This document shows positions 55,905 through 64,000 of a stretch of 64,000 bases of DNA, in pieces. Where the stretch lies: the NCBI GenBank assembly GCA_021561035.1, contig CP067346.1, positions 1,023,001 through 1,087,000 of the forward strand, written 5' to 3'. A program made the translations under genes and the position numbers. Origin of the DNA: Clostridioides sp. ES-S-0054-01. Its GTDB lineage: Bacteria; Bacillota; Clostridia; Peptostreptococcales; Peptostreptococcaceae. Position 1 is the first letter of the stretch. The number at the start of each line of letters is the position of its first letter. The notes below the pieces were generated by a model. That model saw only the letters and a list, made by a program, of their open reading frames with translations, was not told where the DNA came from and did not search any database.

Positions 55905-57068
55905 ATGAATATTAAAGAAATAACAAAAAGTTATAAAGACTATGTAATTAAGCTTAGAAGGGAATTTCATGAAAATCCTGAGAAAAGTATGGAAGAAGTT
56001 AGAACATCAAAGAGAGTTAAAGAAGAACTTGATAAAATAGGGATACCATATGTGTCAGCTGGAGGTACAGGTGTAATTGCAACTATAAAAGGAGCTAATC
56101 CAGGAAAGACTGTAGCACTTAGAGGTGATATGGATGCACTACAGGTTGTTGAATGTACTGATGTAGAATATAAATCAAAAAATGAAGGACTTATGCATGC
56201 TTGTGGTCATGATGGTCACACATCAATGCTTCTAGGAGCAGCAAAAGTGTTAAATGATATTAAAGATAGTATTAATGGAACTGTAAAATTATTTTTTCAG
56301 CCAGGAGAAGAAGTTGGTAAAGGTGCAAGAGCTATGATTAAAGATGGTGCTATGGAAGGTGTAGATGGTGTATTTGGAATACATCTTTGGACTGATGTAG
56401 AATCTGGGACTATATCAGTAGAAGAGGGTCCAAGAATGGCTTCTGCCGATTTCTTTAAAATTACTGTAAAGGGTAAAGGTGGTCATGGTTCACTTCCTCA
56501 CCAAGGTGTTGATGCAGTGCTTGCAAGTTCAGCAATAGTTATGAACCTGCAATCTATGGTTAGTAGAGAAGTAAGTCCTCTAGAGCCATTAGTTGTGAGT
56601 GTTGGAGTTTTAAATTCTGGAACTAGATTTAATGTAATCGTTAGTGAAGCTGTTTTAGAAGGTACAATAAGACTATTTAATCCGGAGCTTAGAAAGCAAA
56701 TTCCTGGAATTTTAGAACGTATAGCAAAATCTACAGCAGAAGCATATAGAGCAGAAGCAGAATTAGAGTATGGGTATTTGACACCAGCAGTTATAAATGA
56801 CAAAGAATGTTCAAAGATAGCTACAGATGCAGCAGTTAAGTTATTTGGAGAAGAATGTATAACACTATTTGAAAAAGTAACAGGAGCAGAAGATTTAGCT
56901 GAGTTTATGAACATAGCACCTGGTGCATTAGCATTTGTAGGAGCTAGAAATGAGTCAAAAGGTGCTTGTTATCCTCATCATCATGGATGCTTTAATATAG
57001 ATGAAGATGCTTTAGAAATTGGAACTGCTTTATATGTTCAATATGCAGTGGATTTTCTGAATAAATAA
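55905..57068 (+). CDS. M20 amidohydrolase (N-acyl-amino-acid/hippurate hydrolase type)
   Basis: A 387-residue metal-dependent amidohydrolase. Metal ligands and catalytic residues lie in ALRGDMDALQV, MHACGHDGHTSML, FFQPGEEVGKGARAMI, FGIHLWTDVESGTIS and the C-terminal CYPHHHGCFNIDEDAL. It would release an amino acid from an N-acyl derivative. ATG 55905 follows TTGGAGGTCTGGGA. It is the second gene of a two-gene unit with the transporter; a terminator follows. Confidence 0.92.
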   Translation: MNIKEITKSYKDYVIKLRREFHENPEKSMEEVRTSKRVKEELDKIGIPYVSAGGTGVIATIKGANPGKTVALRGDMDALQVVECTDVEYKSKNEGLMHACGHDGHTSMLLGAAKVLNDIKDSINGTVKLFFQPGEEVGKGARAMIKDGAMEGVDGVFGIHLWTDVESGTISVEEGPRMASADFFKITVKGKGGHGSLPHQGVDAVLASSAIVMNLQSMVSREVSPLEPLVVSVGVLNSGTRFNVIVSEAVLEGTIRLFNPELRKQIPGILERIAKSTAEAYRAEAELEYGYLTPAVINDKECSKIATDAAVKLFGEECITLFEKVTGAEDLAEFMNIAPGALAFVGARNESKGACYPHHHGCFNIDEDALEIGTALYVQYAVDFLNK

Positions 57069-57090
57069 TTTTAATATACTATTAAGAAAA

Positions 57091-57124
57091 AGCAGAGACT
57101 AAGTTTATATCTCTGTTTTTTTAT
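57091..57124 (+). terminator. Terminator after the amidohydrolase gene
   Basis: CAGAGA (57093) and TCTCTG (57110) form a short stem followed by TTTTTTTTATT. Confidence 0.7.
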
Positions 57125-57219
57125 TGTGTATATTTTTTATAAATATTGACCATATAAAATATATATGATAGCATGAAAGAAAATAATAATCAATATTGAT
57201 TGAAAAGAAGGTGATTTAT

Positions 57220-58023
57220 TTGAATAATGTAGTATTTGCATTTTTGATAACATTATTGGCTGGTTTATCTACTGGTATAGGAAGTTGTATAGCATTTTTT
57301 GCTAAAAAAACAAATACTAAGTTTCTTTCTATAAGTTTAGGATTTTCTGCTGGTGTTATGATTTATGTGTCTATGATAGAAATTTTTCCTAAAGCACAAG
57401 ATGCTTTGACAAAATCTATGGGAGAGAAATTGGGAAGCTGGTCAACTGTAATAGCCTTTTTTATAGGCATGGTTATCATTGCTATTATTGATAAGTTGAT
57501 TCCTCAAGAAGAAAATCCACATGAGATAAAGAAAATGGAAAATATACAAGAAAAGAATATTAAAAAAAATAAATCTCTTTTGAGGACAGGTATATTTACA
57601 GCAATGGCTATAGCAATTCATAATTTTCCTGAAGGATTAGCTACATTTATATCAGCTCTTGATGATGTTACAATAGCTATTCCGATAGCCGTAGCCATTG
57701 CTATACACAATATACCAGAAGGTATATCTGTATCTGTACCAGTTTATTATGCTACAGGAGATAAGAAGAAAGCTTTTTACTATTCTTTTTTATCTGGTAT
57801 GTCTGAGCCTCTAGGAGCAATTATTGGATATGCACTTCTCAGAAATTTTTTAAACGATTTAACTCTTGGAATTATATTTGCAATTGTAGGAGGAATTATG
57901 GTATTTATATCACTAGATGAATTATTACCGTCAGCTAGAGAATATGGTGAACATCATTTATCGATTTATGGATTGATTGCAGGAATGGGAGTTATGGCTA
58001 TTAGTTTACTACTATTTAAATAG
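57220..58023 (+). CDS. ZIP-family metal transporter
   Basis: A 267-residue ZIP transporter. TTG 57220 is chosen after AAGAAGGTGATTTAT; an in-frame TTG at 57196 has no site. Metal-binding helices carry HNFPEGLATF and HNIPEGISVSVP, then SGMSEPLGAIIGY, the signatures of ZupT/GufA proteins that import zinc and related ions. A histidine-poor variable loop lies near residues 100-125. No metal-regulator site is recognised upstream. Confidence 0.9.
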   Translation: MNNVVFAFLITLLAGLSTGIGSCIAFFAKKTNTKFLSISLGFSAGVMIYVSMIEIFPKAQDALTKSMGEKLGSWSTVIAFFIGMVIIAIIDKLIPQEENPHEIKKMENIQEKNIKKNKSLLRTGIFTAMAIAIHNFPEGLATFISALDDVTIAIPIAVAIAIHNIPEGISVSVPVYYATGDKKKAFYYSFLSGMSEPLGAIIGYALLRNFLNDLTLGIIFAIVGGIMVFISLDELLPSAREYGEHHLSIYGLIAGMGVMAISLLLFK

Positions 58024-58066
58024 ATTTTTAAGCTATTTAAAAACATCATTTTGGAGAGTGAGTATT

Positions 58067-58141
58067 ATGGAAAAGAAAATAAAGTTCAAATTTGACTGGT
58101 ATAGCTCATCTGATAAGATAGAGAAATGGCTAGAAGATTAA
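58067..58141 (+). CDS. Possible 24-aa peptide gene
   Basis: ATG 58067 follows TTGGAGAGTGAGTATT, a good ribosome site, and encodes 24 residues ending FDWYSSSDKIEKWLED, with a basic start MEKKIKFK. A strong terminator begins 35 bases after the stop, so it looks like a real small transcription unit or the tail of the ZIP transcript. It has no cysteine and does not look like an AgrD signal peptide. Coding status is uncertain. Confidence 0.45.
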   Translation: MEKKIKFKFDWYSSSDKIEKWLED

Positions 58142-58175
58142 TGTATTATTTAAAGCTTAGAAAGTTTAAATAAAT

Positions 58176-58235
58176 AAAAGAAGGTGTCCTAAAATTATTT
58201 TTTAAATATTTTAAGACACCTTCTTTTATCAGTAA
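58176..58235 (+). terminator. Strong terminator after the 24-aa ORF
   Basis: AAAAGAAGGTGTCCTAAAAT (58176-58195) pairs with ATTTTAAGACACCTTCTTTT (58208-58227), one bulge, and A/T tracts flank both sides. It may act in both directions. Confidence 0.9.
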
Positions 58236-58423
58236 GTACTGTTTTTAATTATAGTAATTTCTGTCTTTAAATTGACATATCAAAATAACAGTTATATGGG
58301 ATTGAGTATTGATAAAAATAATTTGAAAATGTTATTATGAAGTATCAGATATACAAAATTATCTTTAAATATATTATAAATATTTTAATTGTATTAACTA
58401 GAAATTATATAAGGAGGTATTTT

Positions 58424-59137
58424 ATGATTAAGATAGCAGTTTGTGAAGATGAAAAAGAAACACAACTTTTAATAGAAGATTACCTTGAGAATATATTAAA
58501 AAATATAAGTATAGAATATGAGATACAAAAGTATATATCTGGAGAAGAGTTACTGGAAAGTAATTTAAAAGATATAGATATATTACTTCTTGATATAAAA
58601 ATGGAAAAACTAAATGGAATGGATACTGCAAGAAAGATTAGAGAAGTAGAAAATGAAATGGAAATAATATTTGTAACTTCATTAATAGATTATGTGCAAG
58701 AAGGATATGAGGTAAGAGCTTATAGGTATTTACTAAAGCCAATAGAGTTGGAAGAACTAAAAAAACATGTGCTAACTTGTATCAAAGATATTGAAATAAA
58801 TAAGGAAAGTCATATTACAATAAAAAATAAGTCTAATACATATAAGATTTATTTAAATGAAATAAAATATATAGAAGTTCAAAAGAAAGATATGCTAATA
58901 CACACAATAAATAAGAATTTTGATATAAGATATAGTTTAAGTAAAATAGAAAAAGAATTAAATCTATATAAATTTATAAGATGCCATAAAAGCTTTATAG
59001 TAAATCTAAGATATGTTGAAAATATAAAGCCTAATACTGTAATACTGGAAAGTGGAGAAGAAGTACCTATTAGTAGATATAGATATAAAGAAGTTAAGGA
59101 GAAATTTTTAAAATTTCTTGGTGATACAATATGTTAA
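58424..59137 (+). CDS. LytTR-family response regulator (AgrA-like)
   Basis: A 237-residue response regulator from ATG 58424, which follows AAGGAGGTATTTT; the open frame upstream lacks a site. The receiver domain (1-120) has the phospho-acceptor Asp57 in ILLLDIKMEKLNG and the acidic pair in VCEDE. The C-terminal LytTR DNA-binding domain (about 135-235) includes YIEVQKKDMLIHT and FIRCHKSFIVNLRYVENI. It overlaps the sensor kinase gene by seven bases. Of the AgrA/ComE class; the target is probably the nearby glycyl radical operon or itself. Confidence 0.92.
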   Translation: MIKIAVCEDEKETQLLIEDYLENILKNISIEYEIQKYISGEELLESNLKDIDILLLDIKMEKLNGMDTARKIREVENEMEIIFVTSLIDYVQEGYEVRAYRYLLKPIELEELKKHVLTCIKDIEINKESHITIKNKSNTYKIYLNEIKYIEVQKKDMLIHTINKNFDIRYSLSKIEKELNLYKFIRCHKSFIVNLRYVENIKPNTVILESGEEVPISRYRYKEVKEKFLKFLGDTIC

Positions 59138-60510
59138 ATTTTATGACTGAGCTATTAGTAGTTTTATCTATATTTATACAGTTTTCTATAATGAAAGGAA
59201 TTTTAATTTATAAAAAGGATGATGAAAAAAATGAAAAAATAGTATTTTATACTTTGTTGTTTCTGATTTATATTATAGTTCAAATAAGTAGATTATTTAA
59301 TAGAGGAAATTACTTTAATAATATAAACTATTTATTTTCTATAGTAGAATTTATTGCTTGGGGAGGATACTATAATTATTTTTACAAGATGGGTTATATT
59401 AAGTATTCTGTTTTCTTTTATTTATTTAGTGTATATTATGAGTGTTTAGATACTGTTGTATATAGAATACTATTTTTTGTAATTACAGGTAATGTTGTTT
59501 CGGCTAAAGAATCCTTATTGGTACCTCGCTTAGAATCTATAAAAATTCAGATATATAGTAATTTAATAATTATTCTTATATATCTTATATTTAGTTTTTT
59601 TAGGCAGTCTATAAAATTACTTAGCCAAGATAAGAGAAACTATGTATATTTATTATTTGCCTTATTAGCTAATACAATGAATATGTTTGTAAATTTTATA
59701 TTAAAAAATTTAGAACGGTTTGGGTCATTATATTCAGAAGGATATTATTTTGATAATTTTGTTAATCCAAAGTTGGTAGGTGCTAGTAGTATATTTCTTA
59801 TACTATTGTTTAAAGAAATAATAAAAGAAAACAGATTAAAATCTCAAAATGAATTAATAAAAAATAAGTTAGATATGCAATATGCACATTATTTGAGTAT
59901 TCAAGAATCTCATATGAGAGTTAAGAAACTTTATCATGATATAAATAACCACATTTGTTGTATAGATAATCTTAGAAATAATAGCAAAGAAATTGATGAA
60001 TATGTTAACAATTTAAAAGATGAAATTAAAGAGTTTAAATATATTTATAATACAGGGAACATGATACTAGACATTATAATCAATGAAAAGAGTAAAATAT
60101 GTGCAAAAAAGGTAATTAAATTTACTTGCTGTATAAATTTTTCAAAAGTAAATTTTGTAAAACCTATAGATGTATCGAGTATATTTTCCAATACTTTAGA
60201 TAATGCAATAGAGGCATGTGACAAAATAATAGATGAAAGTAGTAATAAATATATTAGAATTAAAGGAACTATAACAAAGTCATTTTTTGTACTTAAATGT
60301 GAAAATAGTAAGGTAAATCATCTTACTTTCAAAAAAAATATACTGTTAACAGACAAAATGGATAAGTTTGTGCATGGAATAGGAATTCAGAGTATAAAAT
60401 CTTCTTTACAAAAATATAATGGAGAATTATTATTTGAAGATAATAAGGATGAGTTTATACTGAATATATACATACCATTAAACCAAGGTACTGACAGTAG
60501 GGTCGATTAA
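59131..60510 (+). CDS. GHKL sensor histidine kinase (AgrC-like)
   Basis: A 459-residue sensor with about six to seven N-terminal membrane helices (1-235), a dimerisation helix with the phospho-acceptor His269 in KKLYHDINNHICCIDNL, and a GHKL ATP-binding domain with SSIFSNTLDNAIEACDK (N box) and HGIGIQSIKSSL (G box). This is the AgrC/ComD architecture that senses peptides or other signals. ATG 59131 lies inside the end of the regulator gene. No agrB or agrD gene is present nearby. Confidence 0.9.
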   Translation: MLNFMTELLVVLSIFIQFSIMKGILIYKKDDEKNEKIVFYTLLFLIYIIVQISRLFNRGNYFNNINYLFSIVEFIAWGGYYNYFYKMGYIKYSVFFYLFSVYYECLDTVVYRILFFVITGNVVSAKESLLVPRLESIKIQIYSNLIIILIYLIFSFFRQSIKLLSQDKRNYVYLLFALLANTMNMFVNFILKNLERFGSLYSEGYYFDNFVNPKLVGASSIFLILLFKEIIKENRLKSQNELIKNKLDMQYAHYLSIQESHMRVKKLYHDINNHICCIDNLRNNSKEIDEYVNNLKDEIKEFKYIYNTGNMILDIIINEKSKICAKKVIKFTCCINFSKVNFVKPIDVSSIFSNTLDNAIEACDKIIDESSNKYIRIKGTITKSFFVLKCENSKVNHLTFKKNILLTDKMDKFVHGIGIQSIKSSLQKYNGELLFEDNKDEFILNIYIPLNQGTDSRVD

Positions 60511-60898
60511 GTTACTAGTCGGGGTACATATATTGATACAAAAAAATAAGGAACTTATAATTTTACTAATAGTAAGTTATAAGAATTTCATAAGAAGGTG
60601 ATATGTATTGAATAATAAATTTTTAATATAAAGAGAATATAAACATATTACAGTGCAATAAGCAATCAAATCATTAATATACGATAAAAAACTATAACAA
60701 TATAGAAATATATCATAGATAAATTTTTTAGGCTTTATAGATTTAACAAAGAAAGTATTAATATATAGGAGTTCAAGGTACATGAAAAAAATATAAGTTA
60801 TTTTACTTCCATTTTATGCTAAAGGACAGTATAATATAATTAAAGTATGTTATAACATACAAAAATATAGTATATATTTATCCAAAGGGGGATTTTAA
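60511..60898 (+). promoter_or_regulatory. Control region before the glycyl radical operon
   Basis: No convincing gene is seen in these 388 bases; short starts such as AAGAAGGTGAT with ATG at 60603 close after one or a few codons. TATAAT at 60830-60835 is a possible -10 box. GTATGTTATAACATAC at 60845-60860 is a perfect 16-bp palindrome just downstream of it and may be an operator. CTTATAA and TTATAAG arms near 60552-60580 form a hairpin without a T-tract. Confidence 0.5.
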
Positions 60899-63271
60899 AT
60901 GAGTCAAACTAATAGAATAGAAGCATTTAGACAAGAATATATTAATTCTAAACCTATGATATGTTGTGAAAGGGCTAGAATTTTTACAGAATCACACAAA
61001 AAAACTGAGGGAGAAGCTATATGTATAAGAAGAGCTAAAGCTTTTTTGGAGACATGTAAAGAGCTTCCTATAAAAATATTTGAAAATGAATTAATTGTAG
61101 GTACAGCAGGAAAATTTAGAAGAACAGGGATATTGACACCAGAGTTTTCTTGGCAATGGGTAGACAAAGAAATGGATACTTTTGATGAAAGAACTCAAGA
61201 CCCATATGTAATATCAAAAGAACAAATAGAATTTATAAGAAAAGAAATATTTCCATATTGGAAGGGAAAATCTTTAGAAGAAGTTTTTTTAGCAAGAATT
61301 CCAGAAGATACAGCTAAGATATTGGTAGATACAGGAATAATAGATAATGATTCTAAGTGGAGACAGGCAGTAGGCGAGGTAACACCAGATTATCAAGATG
61401 TACTGTTTGTAAAAGGATATAAAGGGATTAAAGAAGATTCAGATAAGAAAATAGAAGAATTAGATATATCGATTTCAGAAAATATTGAAAAAATAGACTT
61501 TTACAAATCTGTTTCTATAGTTGCAGAGGGGATTATGATACTGGCAAAAAGATATTCAAATCTTGCAAAACAGATGAGTGAACAAGAAATAGATGAAAAG
61601 AGAAAGTTAGAACTTATAAAAATTTCAGAGATATGTATGAATGTACCAGCAAATCCTCCAACCAATTTTTATGAAGCAATACAATTTGTATGGTTTGTTC
61701 AACTTGGTGGTATTCTATCAGAAAATCCATTGGCATTAAATTTAGGTAGATTTGACCAATATATGTATCCATATTATGAAAATGATGTTAAAGAAGGTAA
61801 AATAACTGAATCTGAAGCTCAAGAATTGATAGAAGCACTTTGGATTAAGTTATCAGAATGGGTATGGACTATATCAGCAAATACGGCAAATTATTTTGCA
61901 GGATATAATCAATTCCAAAATCTTACTGTCGGTGGTAAAAAGAGAAATGGTACTGATGGAACGAATGATATCTCATATATGTGTTTAAAGGCTACAGAAA
62001 GTGTAAAAACTCATCAACCAGGGTTAAGCGTTAGAGTAAGTCAGGGAGCACCAGATAATTTTGTTATGGCAGTTGCCAAATTGGTAAAACAAGGTACTGG
62101 TTTCCCTGCTATACACAGTGATGGTGCAGGGGCACAAATGTTATTACAAGATGGATATGATGCAGAAGATGCTAGAGATTGGAGTAACTGTGGTTGTGTA
62201 GTTCCTCATTTTAGAAAAACAGGACAATGGACTTCAGCCGTAAATATCAATTTTGCAGCAGCTTTAGAATATGCTATGAATGAAGGTAAGAGTAGACTAA
62301 CTGGAGAAAAAATGGGGATAGATACAAAAAATATCACAGAATTTACTTCTTTTGAAGAACTTAAGGATGAGTTTTTAAAGCAATTAGCATATCTTGTAAA
62401 GAATTCTGTTATAGGAACTACTGTCGCTCAACAAATTCATAAAGAAATGGTACCAAGACCATTTTTATCTACTTGTGTAGATGGATGTTTGGATAAGGGG
62501 GTTGATTTAAGCAAAGGAGGCGCAAAATATAATATAGGACCTGTATTAACTGGTATAGGGTTAGGTGTGGTTTCAAACTCATTGGCAGCTATAAAAAAAT
62601 TAGTGTTTGAAGATAAGGTTACTACATTAGAAGAATTAACAAAAGCACTAAATAATGATTGGGAAGGTTATGAAGAGTTAAGAAAACTTGCACTAGATGT
62701 TCCTAAGTATGGAAATGATAATGATTATGTAGACTCATTAGCAATTGAAGTTTCTGATTTTTATTATACTGAAACTAGAAAATACAAGGATATTTTTGGT
62801 TCTAAATTTAATAGTGCATTTATGGGAATATCAAACTATGTACCAACGGGAAAAATCGTAGGTGCAACTCCATGTGGAAGAAAAGCGACAAAACCTTTGA
62901 CAGAGGGAGTTTCTCCATTTGTTGGTACTGATACAACAAGTCCACTAGCAGCTATGAAATCTGCATCAAAAATAAATCATGATGTTCATACTGGTGGAAC
63001 ACTTCTAAATTTAAGACTGAATCAAGATTTAGTAGAAACAGAAAGAGGGCTTAGAAATCTAACATCTATGGTGAAATCATACTTTGCTTTAGGAGGATTC
63101 CATGTACAATTTAATACAGTAGCAAATGATACTCTATTAAAGGCTCAAGAAAATCCAGAAGAATATAAAGATTTATTAGTGAGAGTTGCTGGATATAGTA
63201 CTCAATTTGTTAATTTATCAAGAGAAATGCAAGATGCTATAATAGCTAGAAATTCACATAGTAATTTTTAA
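60899..63271 (+). CDS. Glycyl radical enzyme (PFL/dehydratase family), substrate unknown
   Basis: A 790-residue glycyl radical enzyme. The C-terminal RVAGYSTQFVNLSREMQDAI holds the radical glycine, Gly765. The thiyl cysteine is Cys433 in SNCGCVVPHFRKTG. In dehydratases and decarboxylases of this family the cysteine is usually followed by V/L-E (for example CVE in HypD and CutC) and in PFL by another cysteine; here it is V-V-P-H, which matches none of these. The N-terminal MSQTNRIEAFRQEYINSKPM fits the broader dehydratase-like branch. ATG 60899 follows AAAGGGGGATTTTAA. Its activating enzyme gene begins 14 bp later. Dehydratase, decarboxylase or lyase activity cannot be told from the sequence. 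Confidence 0.9.
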   Translation: MSQTNRIEAFRQEYINSKPMICCERARIFTESHKKTEGEAICIRRAKAFLETCKELPIKIFENELIVGTAGKFRRTGILTPEFSWQWVDKEMDTFDERTQDPYVISKEQIEFIRKEIFPYWKGKSLEEVFLARIPEDTAKILVDTGIIDNDSKWRQAVGEVTPDYQDVLFVKGYKGIKEDSDKKIEELDISISENIEKIDFYKSVSIVAEGIMILAKRYSNLAKQMSEQEIDEKRKLELIKISEICMNVPANPPTNFYEAIQFVWFVQLGGILSENPLALNLGRFDQYMYPYYENDVKEGKITESEAQELIEALWIKLSEWVWTISANTANYFAGYNQFQNLTVGGKKRNGTDGTNDISYMCLKATESVKTHQPGLSVRVSQGAPDNFVMAVAKLVKQGTGFPAIHSDGAGAQMLLQDGYDAEDARDWSNCGCVVPHFRKTGQWTSAVNINFAAALEYAMNEGKSRLTGEKMGIDTKNITEFTSFEELKDEFLKQLAYLVKNSVIGTTVAQQIHKEMVPRPFLSTCVDGCLDKGVDLSKGGAKYNIGPVLTGIGLGVVSNSLAAIKKLVFEDKVTTLEELTKALNNDWEGYEELRKLALDVPKYGNDNDYVDSLAIEVSDFYYTETRKYKDIFGSKFNSAFMGISNYVPTGKIVGATPCGRKATKPLTEGVSPFVGTDTTSPLAAMKSASKINHDVHTGGTLLNLRLNQDLVETERGLRNLTSMVKSYFALGGFHVQFNTVANDTLLKAQENPEEYKDLLVRVAGYSTQFVNLSREMQDAIIARNSHSNF

Positions 63272-63285
63272 TTATGAGGTAGATT

Positions 63286-64000
63286 ATGAGCAAAAAAGGT
63301 AGAGTTGTAAAAGTACAACATTTTTCAGTAAATGATGGAGATGGAATAAGGACTACTATATTTTTAGAAGGATGTAAATTAAAATGTAAGTGGTGTTCTA
63401 ATCCAGATTCGTGGAGTAATATAGTAAAGTTAGGTGTTATGAAGGATAAATGTGTATCTTGTAATAGATGTATAGATGTTTGTCATCAAAATATAAGTTC
63501 ACTATTTGATAGAACTCAAATAAACAATAAATGTGATTTATGTGGAGAATGTGTCAAAGCATGTCTCAAAGATGCTATCTGTATAATGACTGAAGAAATG
63601 AGTGTTGAAGAAATAGTAACGGAAGTTGAAAAAGATTTTATATTTTTCTTTGAATCTAATGGAGGGGTAACTTTTTCTGGAGGTGAACCCACACTTCAGA
63701 TTGATTTTTTAAGAGAATTAGTTGATGTCTTTTATGATAAAGGTATAAATATCGCAATTGAAACTTGCGGATATTTTGATTGGAATAAAGTAAATGATGT
63801 ATTTGAGAAAATAGACCATATATTTGTAGATATAAAATCTATGGACGATAATATTCATAAAGAATATACAGGGGTAAGTAATAAAATTATATTAGATAAT
63901 ATATGTAGGCTTTCAAAGTTGAATAAATCTATGGTTATAAGAATACCAATTATCTATGGAGTAAATGATAGTGAAGATAATATAAGAAATACTGCATTAT
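63286..64000 (+). CDS. Glycyl radical enzyme activating enzyme (radical SAM), 3' end outside window
   Basis: A partial CDS from ATG 63286 after ATGAGGTAGATT, open to the window end (at least 238 residues). The radical SAM motif is CKLKCKWC (CX3CX2C) after DGDGIRTTIFLEG. An inserted domain with CVSCNRCIDVC and CDLCGECVKAC can hold two more 4Fe-4S clusters, typical of activators of the non-PFL glycyl radical enzymes. GGVTFSGGEPTLQ is the SAM-binding GGEP motif. It makes the glycyl radical on the upstream enzyme. Confidence 0.93.
   Translation, partial: MSKKGRVVKVQHFSVNDGDGIRTTIFLEGCKLKCKWCSNPDSWSNIVKLGVMKDKCVSCNRCIDVCHQNISSLFDRTQINNKCDLCGECVKACLKDAICIMTEEMSVEEIVTEVEKDFIFFFESNGGVTFSGGEPTLQIDFLRELVDVFYDKGINIAIETCGYFDWNKVNDVFEKIDHIFVDIKSMDDNIHKEYTGVSNKIILDNICRLSKLNKSMVIRIPIIYGVNDSEDNIRNTAL

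Noticed and set aside
58067-58141. AgrD-type autoinducing peptide precursor
   Set aside because: Too short, no cysteine and no amphipathic leader or conserved C-terminal proline; kept only as an uncertain small ORF.
60603-60623. Short peptide starts after AAGAAGGTGAT
   Set aside because: ATG 60603 closes after two codons and the alternative TTG after about seven, so no peptide gene is supported.
60577-60783. Minus-strand 68-residue frame in the region before the glycyl radical gene
   Set aside because: Tyr/Leu-rich translation of AT-rich DNA, no ribosome site, and it lies in a probable control region.

Overview
The window looks like chromosome from Clostridioides difficile or a very close relative. 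It is very AT-rich and uses GGAGG ribosome binding sites with frequent TTG and GTG starts. It carries a three-repeat CWB2 cell-wall protein, a cysteine-rich exosporium protein matching CdeC, and the bcd2-etfB2-etfA2-crt2-hbd-thlA1 butyrate cluster. The species assignment rests on remembered gene content, not on a search.

Region by region. (1) 1-13.6 kb is a co-directional DNA-repair block: the 3' end of a UvrD-like helicase gene, a separate Fe-S/PD-(D/E)XK nuclease, addB, addA, sbcD and sbcC, mostly overlapping or a few bases apart. (2) 13.7-23.3 kb is housekeeping and envelope: a CNNM/HlyC-type CBS protein, an AI-2E-type permease, PepT, a CWB2 protein flanked by unusual repeats, a phosphodiesterase and NAD kinase on the minus strand, an ABC ATPase/membrane pair with an anchored protein, and a YbaK-type deacylase. 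(3) 23.3-30.2 kb is the crotonyl-CoA-to-butyryl-CoA energy module: an EtfAB/butyryl-CoA dehydrogenase complex with crotonase, 3-hydroxybutyryl-CoA dehydrogenase and thiolase, behind a long non-coding leader. (4) 30.2-32.6 kb holds a pseudouridine synthase, a nucleoid-associated protein and acyl carrier protein. (5) 32.7-40.4 kb is a spore-surface-like neighbourhood: three tiny Cys/Gly/Trp-rich membrane peptides (one only 59 aa), a LacI regulator, a basic-tailed and an acidic-tailed protein transcribed divergently, a 6S RNA, cdeC, a SpoVB/MurJ-like flippase and a decayed PHP-phosphatase gene. Several sigma-K-like -10 boxes (CATANNNTA) lie here. (6) 40.5-47.9 kb holds a MocR regulator, a DUF896 protein, an M18 aminopeptidase, and a GntR-controlled mannose-family PTS operon (IIA, BtpA/SgcQ-like, IIB, IIC, IID). 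(7) 48-58 kb holds a LysR regulator, a lipoprotein, MoeA and MobB, an orphan galactitol-type IIB protein, an ABC exporter, a transporter/M20 amidohydrolase pair with a CodY-like box, and a ZIP metal transporter. (8) 58-64 kb holds an AgrA/AgrC-like two-component pair without AgrB or AgrD, then a glycyl radical enzyme of unassigned substrate and its activating enzyme, cut off by the window end.

The most interesting items are the glycyl radical enzyme with a GCVVPH active-site loop behind an orphan Agr-type sensor pair, the spore-surface neighbourhood with tiny duplicated peptides and a 6S RNA beside cdeC, the long structured leader of the butyrate operon, the flippase ribosome binding site buried in a terminator-like hairpin, and the repeats on both sides of the CWB2 gene. 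No tRNA, rRNA, CRISPR array, insertion sequence or prophage was seen.
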